A stretch of 64,000 bases of DNA, from NCBI GenBank assembly GCA_031769625.1, contig JAUIMM010000575.1, positions 269,312 to 333,311 of the forward strand, in the 5' to 3' direction. How positions within the stretch are numbered: position 1 is the first letter of the stretch; each line of letters begins with the position of its first letter. Under the pieces are notes generated by a model. The model saw nothing but the letters and a program-made list of their open reading frames with translations, was not told the origin of the DNA and did not search any database. Positions 13,429-27,409 of the stretch are shown here, piece by piece. This DNA comes from Taudactylus pleione (taxonomy: Eukaryota; Chordata; Amphibia; Anura; Myobatrachidae). Both the position numbers and the translations under genes were made by a program.

Positions 13429-15084
13429 TTGTAACAATCACAGACAGCTCAAAATTTCACGGGATGTGTTGAAGACCAAGACCCACAAATGTGATTTGAA
13501 ATGGTTTTTCTCCCATGTTGCGTTTAAGAGAAAACAGCAAATGCACGTTTTAGGCCAAAATGCATTGAAAGCAATGGAAACAACAAAAGCGCATACATTG
13601 TGATATCTCCTCTTGTAGCAAACACAGACAGCTGAAAATTTCACTGGATGTGTTGAAGACCAAGCCCCACAAATGTGATGTGAAATGGTTTTTCTCCCAT
13701 GTTGTGTTTAAGAGAAAACAGCAAATGCACGTTTTAGGCCAAAATGCATTGAAAGCAATGGAAATAACAAAAGCATATACTTTGTGATATCTCCTCTTGT
13801 AGCAATCACAGACAGCTCAAAATTTCACAGGATGTGTTGAAGACCAAGACCCACAAATGTGATGTGAAATGGTTTTTCTCCCATGTTGCGTTTAAGAGAA
13901 AACAGCAAATGCATGTCTTAGGCCAAAATGCATTGAAAGCAATGGAAACAACAAAAGCGCATACATTGTGATATCTCCTCTTGTAGCAAACACAGACAGC
14001 TCAAAATTTCACTGGATGTGTTGAAGACCAAGACCCACAAATGTGATGTGAAATGGTTTTTCTCCCATGTTGTGTTTAAGAGAAAACTGCAAATGCACGT
14101 TTTAGGCCAAAATGCATTGAAAGCAATGGAAATAACAAAAGCATATACATTGTGATATCTCCTCTTGTAGCAATCACAGACAGATCAAAATTTCATGGGA
14201 TGTGTTGAAGACCAAGACCCACAAATGTGATGTGAAATGGTTTTTCTCCCATGTTGCGTTTAAGAGAAAATAGCAAATGCATGTCTTAGGCCAAAATGCA
14301 TTGAAAGCAATGGAAACAACAAAAGCGCATACATTGTGATATCTCCTCTTGTAGCAAACACAGACAGCTCAAAATTTCACTGGATGTGTTGAAGACCAAG
14401 ACCCACAAATGAGATGTGAAATGGTTTTTCTCCCATGTTGTGTTTAAGAGAAAACTGCAAATGCACGTTTTAGGCCAAAATGCATTGAAAGCAATGGAAA
14501 CAACAAAAGCGTATACTTTGTGATATCTCCTCTTGTAGCAATCACAGACAGCTCAAAATTTCACGGGATGTGTTGAAGACCAAGACCCACAAATGTGATG
14601 TGAAAGGGTTTTTCTCCCATGTTGCGTTTAAGAGAAAACAGCAATTGCTCGTTTTAGGCCAAAATGAATTGAAAGCAATGGAAACAACAAAAGCGCATAC
14701 TTTGTGATATCTCCTCTTGAAGCAATCACAGACAGCTCAAAATTTCACTGGATGTGTTGAAGACCAAGACCCACAAATGTGATGTGAAATTGTTTTTCTC
14801 CCATGTTGCATTTAAGAGAAAACTGCAAATGCACGTTTTAGGCCAAAATGCATTGAAAGCAATGGAAACAACAAAAGCGCATACTTTGTGTTATCTCCTC
14901 TTGTAGCAAACACATACAGCTCAAAATTTCACGGGATGTGTTGAAGACCAAGACCCACAAATGTGATGTGAAATGGTTTTTCTCCCATGTTGCATTTAAG
15001 AGAAAACAGCAATTGCTCGATTTAGGCCAGAATGCATTGAAAGCAATGGAAACAACAAAAGCGTATACTTTGTGATATCTCCTC
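13429..15084. repeat. alpha higher-order repeat, 9 units (1,656 bp)
   Basis: Starts at TTGTAACAATC and ends just before the next one at 15,085. The unit order is TAACAATC; GCTGAAAA with AAGCCCC and TGTGTTT; CACAGG (TCATGGG in most copies) with TGTCTTAGG; CACTGG with TGTGTTT; TCATGGG with AAAATAGC; CACTGG with TGTGTTT; AAAGGGTTTTT; TTGAAGCAATC with AAATTGTTT; ACATACAG with CCAGAATGC. The same nine-unit series is found at 22,443, 25,755, 36,425 and 40,657. Confidence 0.88.
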
Positions 15085-17292
15085 TTGTAACAATCACAGA
15101 CAGCTCAAAATTTCACGGGATGTGTTGAAAACCAAGACCCACAAATGTGATGTGAAATGGTTTTTCTCCCATGTTGCGTTTAAGAGAAAACAGCAAATGC
15201 ACGTTTTAGGCCAAAATGCATTGAAAGCAATGGAAACAACAAAAGCGCATACATTGTGATATCTCCTCTTGTAGCAAACACAGACAGCTGAAAATTTCAC
15301 TGGATGTGTTGAAGACCAAGCCCCACAAATGTGATGTGAAATGGTTTTTCTCCCATGTTGTGTTTAAGAGAAAACAGCAAATGCACGTTTTAGGCCAAAA
15401 TGCATTGAAAGCAATGGAAATAACAAAAGCGTATACTTTGTGATATCTCCTCTTGTAGCAATCACAGACAGCTCAAAATTTCATGGGATGTGTTGAAGAC
15501 CAAGACCCACAAATGTGATGTGAAATGGTTTTTCTCCCATGTTGCGTTTAAGAGAAAACAGCAAATGCATGTCTTAGGCCAAAATGCATTGAAAGCAATG
15601 GAAACAACAAAAGCACATACATTGTGATATCTCCTCTTGTAGCAAACACAGACAGCTCAAAATTTCACTGGATGTGTTGAAGACCAAGACCCACAAATGT
15701 GATGTGAAATGGTTTTTCTCCCATGTTATGTTTAAGAGAAAACTGCAAATGCACGTTTTAGGCCAAAATGCATTGAAAGCAATGGAAACAACAAAAGCGT
15801 ATACTTTGTGATATCTCCTCTTGTAGCAATCACAGACAGCTCAAAATTTCACTGGATGTGTTGAAGACCAAGGCCCACAAATGTGATGTGAAATGGTTTT
15901 TCTCCCATGTTGCGTTTAAGAGAAAACAGCAAATGCACGTTTTAGGCCAAAATGCATTGAAAGCATTGGAAACAACAAAAGCGTATACTTTGTGATATCT
16001 CCTCTTGTAGCAATCACAGACAGCTCAAAATTTCACTGGATGTGTTGAAGACCAAGACCCACAAATGTGATGTGAAATGGTTTTTCTCTCATGTTGTGTT
16101 TAAGAGAAAACTGCAAATGCACGTTTTAGGCCAAAATGCATTGAAAGCAATGGAAACAACAAAAGCGCATACATTGTGATATCTCCTCTTGTAGCAAACA
16201 CAGACAGCTCAAAATTTCACTGGAAGTGTTGAAGACCAAGACCCACAAATGTGATGTGAAATGGTTTTTCTCCCATGTTGCGTTTAAGAGAAAAGAGCAG
16301 TTGCTCGTTTTAGGCCAAAATGCAATGAAAGCAATGGAAACAACAAAAGCGCATACTTTGTGATATCTCCTCTTGTAGCAATCACAGACAGCTCAAAATT
16401 TCACTGGATGTGTTGAAGACCAAGACCCACAAATGTGATGTGAAAAGCTTTTTCCCCCATATTGCGTTTAAGAGAAAACAGCAATTGCTCGTTTTAGGCC
16501 AAAATGCTTTGAAAGCAATGGAAACAACAAAAGCGCATACTTTGTGTTATCTCCACTTGTAGCAAACACAGACAGCTCAAAATTTCACTAGATGTGTTGA
16601 AGACCAAGACCCACAAATGTGATGTGAAATGGTTTTTCTCCCATGTTGAGTTTAAGAGAAAACAGCAAATGCATGTTTTAGGCCAAAATGCATTGAAAGC
16701 AATGGAAACAACAAAAGCGCATACTTTGTGTTATCTCCTCTTGTAGCAAACACAGACAGCTCAAAATTTCACTGGATGTGTTGAAGACCAAGACCCACAA
16801 ATGTGATGTGAAAGGGTTTTTCTCCCATGTTGCATTTAAGAGAAAACAGCAATTGCTCGTTTTAGGCCAAAATGCATTGAAAGCAATGGAAACAACAAAA
16901 GCGCATACTTTGTGATATCTCCTCTTGTAGCAATCACAGACAGCTCAAGATTTCACTGGATGTGTTGAAGACCAAGACCCACAAATGTGATGTGAAATTG
17001 TTTTTCTCCCATGCTGCATTTAAGAGAAAACTGCAAATGCACGTTTTAGGCCAAAATGCATTGAAAGCAATGGAAACAACAAAAGCGCATAGTTTGTGTT
17101 ATCTCCTCTTGTAGCAAACACATACAGCTCAAAATTTCACTGGATGTTTTGAAGACCAAGACCCACAAATCTGATGTGAAATGGTTTTTCTCCCATGTTG
17201 CGTTTAAGAGAAAACAGCAATTGCTCGTTTTAGGCCAGAATGCATTGAAAGCAATGGAAACAACAAAAGCGTATACTTTGTGATATCTCCTC
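15085..17292. repeat. beta higher-order repeat, 12-unit form
   Basis: Begins with TAACAATC and GCTGAAAA units like alpha, but from the fourth unit carries TTATGTTT, AAGGCCC and TCTCATGTTG units and then the six-unit beta tail with the HindIII site at 16,445. It is 2,208 bp, exactly 12 units, against 9 units at 24,099-25,754 and 10 units at 27,410-29,249. The extra units lie between the TCATGGG unit and the beta tail. Confidence 0.82.
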
Positions 17293-17476
17293 TTGTAACA
17301 ATCACAGACAGCTCAAAATTTCACGGGATGTGTTGAAGACCAAGACCCACAAATGTGATTTGAAATGGTTTTTCTCCCATGTTGCGTTTAAGAGAAAACA
17401 GCAACTGCTCGTTTTAGGCCAGAATGCATTGAAAGCAATGGAAACAACAAAAGCGTATACTTTGTGATATCTCCTC

Positions 17477-20400
17477 TTGTAGCAAACACAGACAGCTCAA
17501 AATTTCACGGGATGTGTTGAATACCAAGACCCACAAATGTGATGAGAAATGGTTTTTCTCCCATGTTGCGTTTAAGAGAAAACAGCAAATGCACGTTTTA
17601 GGCCAAAATGCATTGAAAGCAATGGAAACAACAAAAGCGCATACATTGTGATATCTCTTCTTGTAGCAAACACAGATAGCTCAAAATTTCACTGGATGTG
17701 TTGAAGACCAAGACCCACAAATGTGATGTGAATGGTTTTTCTCCCATGTTGCGTTTAAGAGAAAACAGCAATTGCTCGTTTTAGGCCAAAATGCATTGAA
17801 AGCAATGGAAACAACAAAAGCGCATACTTTGTGATATCTCCTCTTGTAGCAATCACAGACAGCTCAAAATTTCACGGGATGTGTTGAAGACCAAGACCCA
17901 CAAATGTGATGTGAAATGGTTTTTCTCCCATGTTGCGTTTAAGAGAAAACAGCAAATGCACGTTTTAGGCCAAAATGCATTGAAAGCAATGGAAACAACA
18001 AAAGCGCATACTTTGTGTTATCTCCTCTTGTAGCAAACAAAGACAGCTCAAAATTTCACTGGATGTGTTGAAGACCAAGACCCACAAATGTGATGTGAAA
18101 TGGTTTTTCTCCCATGTTGTGTTTAAGAGAAAACTGCAAATGCACGTTTTAGGCCAAAATGCATTGAAAGCAATGGAAATAACAAAAGCGCATACTTTGT
18201 GTTATCTCCTCTTGTAGCAAACACAGACTGCTCAAAATTTCACGGGATGTGTTGAAGACCAAGACCCACAAATGTGATGTGAATTGGTTTTTCTCCCTTG
18301 TTGCGTTTAAGAGAAAACAGCAATTGCTCGTTTTAGGCAAAATGCATTGAAAGCAATGGAAACAACAAAAGCGTATACTTTGTGATATCTCCTCTTGTAG
18401 CAATCACAGACAGCTCAAAATTTCACTGGATGTGTTGAAGACCAAGACCCACAAATGTGATGTGAAATGGTTTTTCTCCCATGTTACGTTTAAGAGAAAA
18501 CAGCAATTGCTCATTTTATGCCAAAATGCATTGAAAGCAATGGAAACAACAAAAGCGCATACTTTGTGTTATCTCCTCTTGTAGCAAACACAGACAGCTC
18601 AAAATTTCACTGGATGTGTTGAAGACCAAAACCCACAAATGTGATGTGAAGTGGTTTTTCTCCCATGTTGCATTTAAGAGAAAACAGCAAATGCACGTTT
18701 TAGGCCAAAATGCATTGAAAGCAATGGAAACAACAAAAGCGCATACATTGTGATATCTCCTCTTGTAGCAAACACAGACAGCTCAAAATTTCACTGGATG
18801 TGTTGAAGACCAAGACCCACAAATGTGATGTGAAATGGTTTTTCTCCCATGTTGCGTTTAAGAGAAAACAGCAATTGCTCGTTTTAGGCCAAAATGCATT
18901 GAAAGCAATGGACACAACAAAAGCGCATACTTTGTGTTATCTCCTCTTGTAGCAAACACAGACAGCTCAAAATTTCACTGGATGTGTTGAAGACCAAGAC
19001 CCACAAATGTGATGTGAAATGGTTTTTCTCCCATGTTGAGTTTAAGAGAAAACAGCAAATGCACGTTTTAGGCCAAAATGCATTGAAAGCAATGGAAACA
19101 ACAAAAGCGCATACTTTGTGTTATCTCCTCTTGTAGCAAACACAGACAGCTCAAAATTTCACTGGATGTGTTGAAGACCAAGACCCACAAATGTGATGTG
19201 AAATGGTTTTTCTCTCATGTTGTGTTTAAGAGAAAACAGCAATTGCTCGTTTTAGGCCAAAATGCATTGAAAGCAATGGAAATAACAAAAGCACATACTT
19301 TGTGTTATCTCCTCTTGTAGCAAACACAGACAGCTAAAAATTTCACGGGATGTGTTGAAGACCAAGACCCACAAATGTGATGTGAAATGGTTTTTCTCCC
19401 ATGTTGCGTTTAAGAGAAAACAGCAATTGCTCGTTTTAGGCCAAAATGCATTGAAAGCAATGGAAACAACAAAAGCGCATACTTTGTGTTATCTCCTCTT
19501 GTATCAAACACAGACAGCTCAAAATTTCATGGGATGTGTTGAAGACCAAGACCCACAAATGTGATGTGAAATGTTTTTTCTCCCATGTTGCGTTTAAGAG
19601 AAAACAGCAATTGCTCATTTTAGGCCAAAATGCATTGAAAGCAATGGAAACAACAAAAGCGCATACTTTGTTTTATCTCCTCTTGTAGCAAACACAGACA
19701 TCTCAAAATTTCACCAGATCTGTTGAAGACCAAGACCCACAAATGTGATGTGAAATGGTTTTTCTCCCATGTTGCGTTTAAGAGAAAACAGCAAATGCAC
19801 GTTTTAGGCCAAAATGCATTGAAAGCATTGGAAACAACAAAAGCATATACTTTGTGATATCTCCTCTTGTAGCAATCACAGACAGCTCAAAATTTCACAG
19901 GATGTGTTGAAGACCAAGACCCACAAATGTGATGTGAAATGGTTTTTCTCCCATGTTGCATTTAAGAGAAAACAGCAAATGCATGTTTTAGGCCAAAATG
20001 CATTGAAAGCAATGGAAACAACAAAAGCGCATACATTGTGATATCTCCTCTTGTAGCAAACACAGACAGATCAAAATTTCACTGGATGTGTTGAAGACCA
20101 AGACCCACAAATGTGATGTGAAATGGTTTTTCTCCCATGTTGAGTTTAAGAGAAAACAGCAAATGCACGTTTTAGGCCAAAATGCATTGAAAGCAATGGA
20201 AACAACAAAAGCGCATACTTTGTGTTATCTCCTCTTGTAGCAAACACAGACAGCTCAAAATTTCACTGGATGTGTTGAAGACCAAGACCCACAAATGTGA
20301 TGTGAAATGGTTTTTCTCTCATGTTGTGTTTAAGAGAAAACTGCAAATGCACGTTTTAGGCCAAAATGCATTGAAATCAAAGGAAATAACAAAAGCGCAT

Positions 20401-21338
20401 ACTTTGTGTTATCTCCTCTTGTAGCAAACACAGACAGCTCAAAATTTCACTGGATGTGTTGAAGACCAATACCCACAAATGTGATGTGAAATGGTTTTTC
20501 ACCCATGTTGCGTTTAAGAGAAAACAGCAATTGCTCGTTTTAGGCCAAAATGCATTGAAAGCAATGGAAATAACAAAAGCACATACTTTGTGTTATCTCC
20601 TCTTGTAGCAAACACAGACAGCTAAAAATTTCACGGGATGTGTTGAAGACCAAGACCCACAAATGTGATGTGAAATGGTTTTTCTCCCATGTTGCGTTTA
20701 AGAGAAAACAGCAATTGCTCGTTTTAGGCCAAAATGCATTGAAAGCAATGGAAACAACAAAAGCGCATACTTTGTGTTATCTCCTCTTGTATCAAACACA
20801 GACAGCTCAAAATTTCATGGGATGTGTTGAAGACCAAGACCCACAAATGTGATGTGAAATGTTTTTTCTCCCATGTTGCGTTTAAGAGAAAACAGCAATT
20901 GCTCATTTTAGGCCAAAATGCATTGAAAGCAATGGAAACAACAAAAGCGCATACTTTGTTTTATCTCCTCTTGTAGCAAACACAGACATCTCAAAATTTC
21001 ACCAGATCTGTTGAAGACCAAGACCCACAAATGTGATGTGAAATGGTTTTTCTCCCATGTTGCGTTTAAGAGAAAACAGCAAATGCACGTTTTAGGCCAA
21101 AATGCATTGAAAGCATTGGAAACAACAAAAGCGTATACTTTGTGATATCTCCTCTTGTAGCAATCACAGACAGCTCAAAATTTCACAGGATGTGTTGAAG
21201 ACCAAGACCCACAAATGTGATGTGAAATGGTTTTTCTCCCATGTTGCATTTAAGAGAAAACAGCAAATGCATGTTTTAGGCCAAAATGCATTGAAAGCAA
21301 TGGAAACAACAAAAGCGCATACATTGTGATATCTCCTC
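17477..21338. repeat. left-type block embedded in the alpha/beta region
   Basis: From 17,477 the units stop following the alpha series begun at 17,293 and follow the window's left-end order instead, starting with the rare TTGAATACC / GATGAGAAATGG unit. GACTGCTC is at 18,212, TATCAAAC at 19,499 and 20,787 (7 units apart), and AGATCT at 19,716 and 21,004. At about 21,339 the series rejoins the beta tail. The block sits between beta copies and looks like a long-range exchange or segmental duplication inside the satellite. The junction near 17,400 lies within an ordinary unit and keeps the 184-bp register. Confidence 0.8.
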
Positions 21339-22442
21339 TTGTAGCAAACACAGACAGCTCAAAATTTCACTGGATGTGTTGAAGACCAAGACCCACAAAT
21401 GTGATGTGAAATGGTTTTTCTCCCATGTTGCGTTTAAGAGAAAAGAGCAATTGCTCGTTTTAGGCCAAAATGCAATGAAAGCAATGGAAACAACAAAAGC
21501 GCATACTTTGTGATATCTCCTCTTGTAGCAATCACAGACAGCTCAAAATTTCACTGGATGTGTTGAAGACCAAGACCCACAAATGTGATGTGAAAAGCTT
21601 TTTCCCCCATATTGCGTTTAAGAGAAAACAGCAATTGCTCGTTTTAGGCCAAAATGCTTTGAAAGCAATGGAAACAACAAAAGCGCATACTTTGTGTTAT
21701 CTCCACTTGTAGCAAACACAGACAGCTCAAAATTTCACTAGATGTGTTGAAGACCAAGACCCACAAATGTGATGTGAAATGGTTTTTCTCCCATGTTGAG
21801 TTTAAGAGAAAACAGCAAATGCATGTATTAGGCCAAAATGCATTGAAAGCAATGGAAACAACAAAAGCGCATACTTTGTGTTATCTCCTCTTGTAGCAAT
21901 CACAGACAGCTCAAAATTTCACTGGATGTGTTGAAGACCAAGACCCACAAATGTGATGTGAAAGGGTTTTTCTCCCATGTTGCATTTAAGAGAAAACAGC
22001 AATTGCTCGTTTTAGGCCAAAATGCATTGAAAGCAATGGAAACAACAAAAGCGCATACTTTGTGATATCTCCTCTTGTAGCAATCACAGACAGCTCAAGA
22101 TTTCACTGGATGTGTTGAAGACCAAGACCCACAAATGTGATGTGAAATTGTTTTTCTCCCATGTTGCATTTAAGAGAAAACTGCAAATGCACGTTTTAGG
22201 CCAAAATGCATTGAAAGCAATGGAAACAACAAAAGCGCATACTTTGTGTTATCTCCTCTTGTAGCAAACACATACAGCTCAAAATTTCACTGGATGTTTT
22301 GAAGACCAAGACCCACAAATGTGATGTGAAATGGTTTTTCTCCCATGTTGCGTTTAAGAGAAAACAGCAATTGCTCGTTTTAGGCCAGAATGCATTGAAA
22401 GCAATGGAAACAACAAAAGCATATACTTTGTGATATCTCCTC

Positions 22443-24098
22443 TTGTAACAATCACAGACAGCTCAAAATTTCACGGGATGTGTTGAAGACCAAGACCCAC
22501 AAATGTGATTTGAAATGGTTTTTCTCCCATGTTGCGTTTAAGAGAAAACAGCAAATGCACGTTTTAGGCCAAAATGCATTGAAAGCAATGGAAACAACAA
22601 AAGCGCATACATTGTGATATCTCCTCTTGTAGCAAACACAGACAGCTGAAAATTTCACTGGATGTGTTGAAGACCAAGCCCCACAAATGTGATGTGAAAT
22701 GGTTTTTCTCCCATGTTGTGTTTAAGAGAAAACAGCAAATGCACGTTTTAGGCCAAAATGCATTGAAAGCAATGGAAATAACAAAAGCATATACTTTGTG
22801 ATATCTCCTCTTGTAGCAATCACAGACAGCTCAAAATTTCATGGGATGTGTTGAAGACCAAGACCCACAAATGTGATGTGAAACGGTTTTTCTCCCATGT
22901 TGCGTTTAAGAGAAAACAGCAAATGCATGTCTTAGGCCAAAATGCATTGAAAGCAATGGAAACAACAAAAGCGCATACATTGTGATATCTCCTCTTGTAG
23001 CAAACACAGACAGCTCAAAATTTCACTGGATGTGTTGAAGACCAAGACCCACAAATGTGATGTGAAATGGTTTTTCTCCCATGTTGTGTTTAAGAGAAAA
23101 CTGCAAATGCACGTTTTAGGCCAAAATGCATTGAAAGCAATGGAAATAACAAAAGCATATACTTTGTGATATCTCCTCTTGTAGCAATCACAGACAGCTC
23201 AAAATTTCATGGGATGTGTTGAAGACCAAGACCCACAAATGTGATGTGAAATGGTTTTTCTCCCATGTTGCGTTTAAGAGAAAATAGCAAATGCATGTCT
23301 TAGGCCAAAATGCATTGAAAGCAATGGAAACAACAAAAGCGCATACATTGTGATATCTCCTCTTGTAGCAAACACAGACAGCTCAAAATTTCACTGGATG
23401 TGTTGAAGACCAAGACCCACAAATGTGATGTGAAATGGTTTTTCTCCCATGTTGTGTTTAAGAGAAAACTGCAAATGCACGTTTTAGGCCAAAATGCATT
23501 GAAAGCAATGGAAACAACAAAAGCGTATACTTTGTGATATCTCCTCTTGTAGCAATCACAGACAGCTCAAAATTTCACGGGATGTGTTGAAGACCAAGAC
23601 CCACAAATGTGATGTGAAAGGGTTTTTCTCCCATGTTGCGTTTAAGAGAAAACAGCAATTGCTCGTTTTAGGCCAAAATGCATTGAAAGCAATGGAAACA
23701 ACAAAAGCGCATACTTTGTGATATCTCCTCTTGAAGCAATCACAGACAGCTCAAAATTTCACTGGATGTGTTGAAGACCAAGACCCACAAATGTGATGTG
23801 AAATTGTTTTTCTCCCATGTTGCATTTAAGAGAAAACTGCAAATGCACGTTTTAGGCCAAAATGCATTGAAAGCAATGGAAACAACAAAAGCGCATACTT
23901 TGTGTTATCTCCTCTTGTAGCAAACACATACAGCTCAAAATTTCACGGGATGTGTTGAAGACCAAGACCCACAAATGTGATGTGAAATGGTTTTTCTCCC
24001 ATGTTGCGTTTAAGAGAAAACAGCAATTGCTCGTTTTAGGCCAGAATGCATTGAAAGCAATGGAAACAACAAAAGCGTATACTTTGTGATATCTCCTC
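22443..24098. repeat. alpha higher-order repeat, 9 units
   Basis: Same unit order as 13,429-15,084, with no net length change. Units 1-6 alternate strictly between an AATC type (CACGGG or CATGGG plus TGCGTTT) and an AAAC type (CACTGG plus TGTGTTT), giving an embedded 368-bp dimer; units 7-9 break the alternation. The block is followed directly by a beta copy. Confidence 0.88.
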
Positions 24099-25754
24099 TT
24101 GTAACAATCACAGACAGCTCAAAATTTCACGGGATGTGTTGAAGACCAAGACCCACAAATGTGATGTGAAATGGTTTTTCTCCCATGTTGCGTTTAAGAG
24201 AAAACAGCAAATGCACGTTTTAGGCCAAAATGCATTGAAAGCAATGGAAACAACAAAAGCGCATACATTGTGATATCTCCTCTTGTAGCAAACACAGACA
24301 GCTGAAAATTTCACTGGATGTGTTGAAGACCAAGCCCCACAAATGTGATGTGAAATGGTTTTTCTCCCATGTTGTGTTTAAGAGAAAACAGCAAATGCAC
24401 GTTTTAGGCCAAAATGCATTGAAAGCAATGGAAATAACAAAAGCGTATACTTTGTGATATCTCCTCTTGTAGCAATCACAGACAGCTCAAAATTTCATGG
24501 GATGTGTTGAAGACCAAGACCCACAAATGTGATGTGAAATGGTTTTTCTCCCATGTTGCATTTAAGAGAAAACAGCAAATGCATGTTTTAGGCCAAAATG
24601 CATTGAAAGCAATGGAAACAACAAAAGCGCATACATTGTGATATCTCCTCTTGTAGCAAACACAGACAGCTCAAAATTTCACTGGATGTGTTGAAGACCA
24701 AGACCCACAAATGTGATGTGAAATGGTTTTTCTCCCATGTTGCGTTTAAGAGAAAAGAGCAATTGCTCGTTTTAGGCCAAAATGCAATGAAAGCAATGGA
24801 AACAACAAAAGCGCATACTTTGTGATATCTCCTCTTGTAGCAATCACAGACAGCTCAAAATTTCACTGGATGTGTTGAAGACCAAGACCCACAAATGTGA
24901 TGTGAAAAGCTTTTTCCCCCATATTGCGTTTAAGAGAAAACAGCAATTGCTCGTTTTAGGCCAAAATGCTTTGAAAGCAATGGAAACAACAAAAGCGCAT
25001 ACTTTGTGTTATCTCCACTTGTAGCAAACACAGACAGCTCAAAATTTCACTAGATGTGTTGAAGACCAAGACCCACAAATGTGATGTGAAATGGTTTTTC
25101 TCCCATGTTGAGTTTAAGAGAAAACAGCAAATGCATGTATTAGGCCAAAATGCATTGAAAGCAATGGAAACAACAAAAGCGCATACTTTGTGTTATCTCC
25201 TCTTGTAGCAATCACAGACAGCTCAAAATTTCACTGGATGTGTTGAAGACCAAGACCCACAAATGTGATGTGAAAGGGTTTTTCTCCCATGTTGCATTTA
25301 AGAGAAAACAGCAATTGCTCGTTTTAGGCCAAAATGCATTGAAAGCAATGGAAACAACAAAAGCGCATACTTTGTGATATCTCCTCTTGTAGCAATCACA
25401 GACAGCTCAAGATTTCACTGGATGTGTTGAAGACCAAGACCCACAAATGTGATGTGAAATTGTTTTTCTCCCATGTTGCATTTAAGAGAAAACTGCAAAT
25501 GCACGTTTTAGGCCAAAATGCATTGAAAGCAATGGAAACAACAAAAGCGCATACTTTGTGTTATCTCCTCTTGTAGCAAACACATACAGCTCAAAATTTC
25601 ACTGGATGTTTTGAAGACCAAGACCCACAAATGTGATGTGAAATGGTTTTTCTCCCATGTTGCGTTTAAGAGAAAACAGCAATTGCTCGTTTTAGGCCAG
25701 AATGCATTGAAAGCAATGGAAACAACAAAAGCGTATACTTTGTGATATCTCCTC
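24099..25754. repeat. beta higher-order repeat, 9-unit form
   Basis: Units: TAACAATC; GCTGAAAA with AAGCCCC; TCATGGG; then the six-unit beta tail with the HindIII site at 24,907. The length is exactly 1,656 bp, the same as alpha, but only the first three units are shared with alpha, so a bare 9-unit periodicity here hides a composite 18-unit order (alpha then beta). Confidence 0.85.
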
Positions 25755-27409
25755 TTGTAACAATCACAGACAGCTCAAAATTTCACGGGATGTGTTGAAG
25801 ACCAAGACCCACAAATGTGATTTGAAATGGTTTTTCTCCCATGTTGCGTTTAAGAGAAAACAGCAAATGCACGTTTTAGGCCAAAATGCATTGAAAGCAA
25901 TGGAAACAACAAAAGCGCATACATTGTGATATCTCCTCTTGTAGCAAACACAGACAGCTGAAAATTTCACTGGATGTGTTGAAGACCAAGCCCCACAAAT
26001 GTGATGTGAAATGGTTTTTCTCCCATGTTGTGTTTAAGAGAAAACAGCAAATGCACGTTTTAGGCCAAAATGCATTGAAAGCAATGGAAATAACAAAAGC
26101 ATATACTTTGTGATATCTCCTCTTGTAGCAATCACAGACAGCTCAAAATTTCATGGGATGTGTTGAAGACCAAGACCCACAAATGTGATGTGAAACGGTT
26201 TTTCTCCCATGTTGCGTTTAAGAGAAAACAGCAAATGCATGTCTTAGGCCAAAATGCATTGAAAGCAATGGAAACAACAAAAGCGCATACATTGTGATAT
26301 CTCCTCTTGTAGCAAACACAGACAGCTCAAAATTTCACTGGATGTGTTGAAGACCAAGACCCACAAATGTGATGTGAAATGGTTTTTCTCCCATGTTGTG
26401 TTTAAGAGAAAACTGCAAATGCACGTTTTAGGCCAAAATGCATTGAAAGCAATGGAAATAACAAAAGCATATACTTTGTGATATCTCCTCTTGTAGCAAT
26501 CACAGACAGCTCAAAATTTCATGGGATGTGTTGAAGACCAAGACCCACAAATGTGATGTGAAATGGTTTTTCTCCCATGTTGCGTTTAAGAGAAAATAGC
26601 AAATGCATGTCTTAGGCCAAAATGCATTGAAAGCAATGGAAACAACAAAAGCGCATACATTGTGATATCTCCTCTTGTAGCAAACACAGACAGCTCAAAA
26701 TTTCACTGGATGTGTTGAAGACCAAGACCCACAAATGTGATGTGAAATGGTTTTTCTCCCATGTTGTGTTTAAGAGAAAACTGCAAATGCACGTTTTAGG
26801 CCAAAATGCATTGAAAGCAATGGAAACAACAAAAGCGTATACTTTGTGATATCTCCTCTTGTAGCAATCACAGACAGCTCAAAATTTCACGGGATGTGTT
26901 GAAGACCAAGACCCACAAATGTGATGTGAAAGGGTTTTTCTCCCATGTTGCGTTTAAGAGAAAACAGCAATTGCTCGTTTTAGGCCAAAATGCATTGAAA
27001 GCAATGGAAACAACAAAAGCGCATACTTTGTGATATCTCCTCTTGAAGCAATCACAGACAGCTCAAAATTCACTGGATGTGTTGAAGACCAAGACCCACA
27101 AATGTGATGTGAAATTGTTTTTCTCCCATGTTGCATTTAAGAGAAAACTGCAAATGCACGTTTTAGGCCAAAATGCATTGAAAGCAATGGAAACAACAAA
27201 AGCGCATACTTTGTGTTATCTCCTCTTGTAGCAAACACATACAGCTCAAAATTTCACGGGATGTGTTGAAGACCAAGACCCACAAATGTGATGTGAAATG
27301 GTTTTTCTCCCATGTTGCGTTTAAGAGAAAACAGCAATTGCTCGTTTTAGGCCAGAATGCATTGAAAGCAATGGAAACAACAAAAGCGTATACTTTGTGA
27401 TATCTCCTC
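25755..27409. repeat. alpha higher-order repeat, 9 units with one deletion
   Basis: Same order as the alpha copy 3,312 bp upstream. It is 1,655 bp because of a single-base loss near 27,070 (CAAAATTCACTGG in place of CAAAATTTCACTGG). Together with the beta copy that follows it repeats the alpha-beta pair of 22,443-25,754. Confidence 0.87.

Noticed and set aside
13438..13644. Recurrent minus-strand open frames of 60-92 codons rich in Cys, Phe and Leu, and matching plus-strand frames, present dozens of times.
   Set aside because: They are the satellite read in six frames. The same peptide recurs because the DNA recurs, they often begin at non-ATG codons and end at fixed repeat positions, and codon-level conservation is no better than in the other frames. 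No domain or gene signal is visible.
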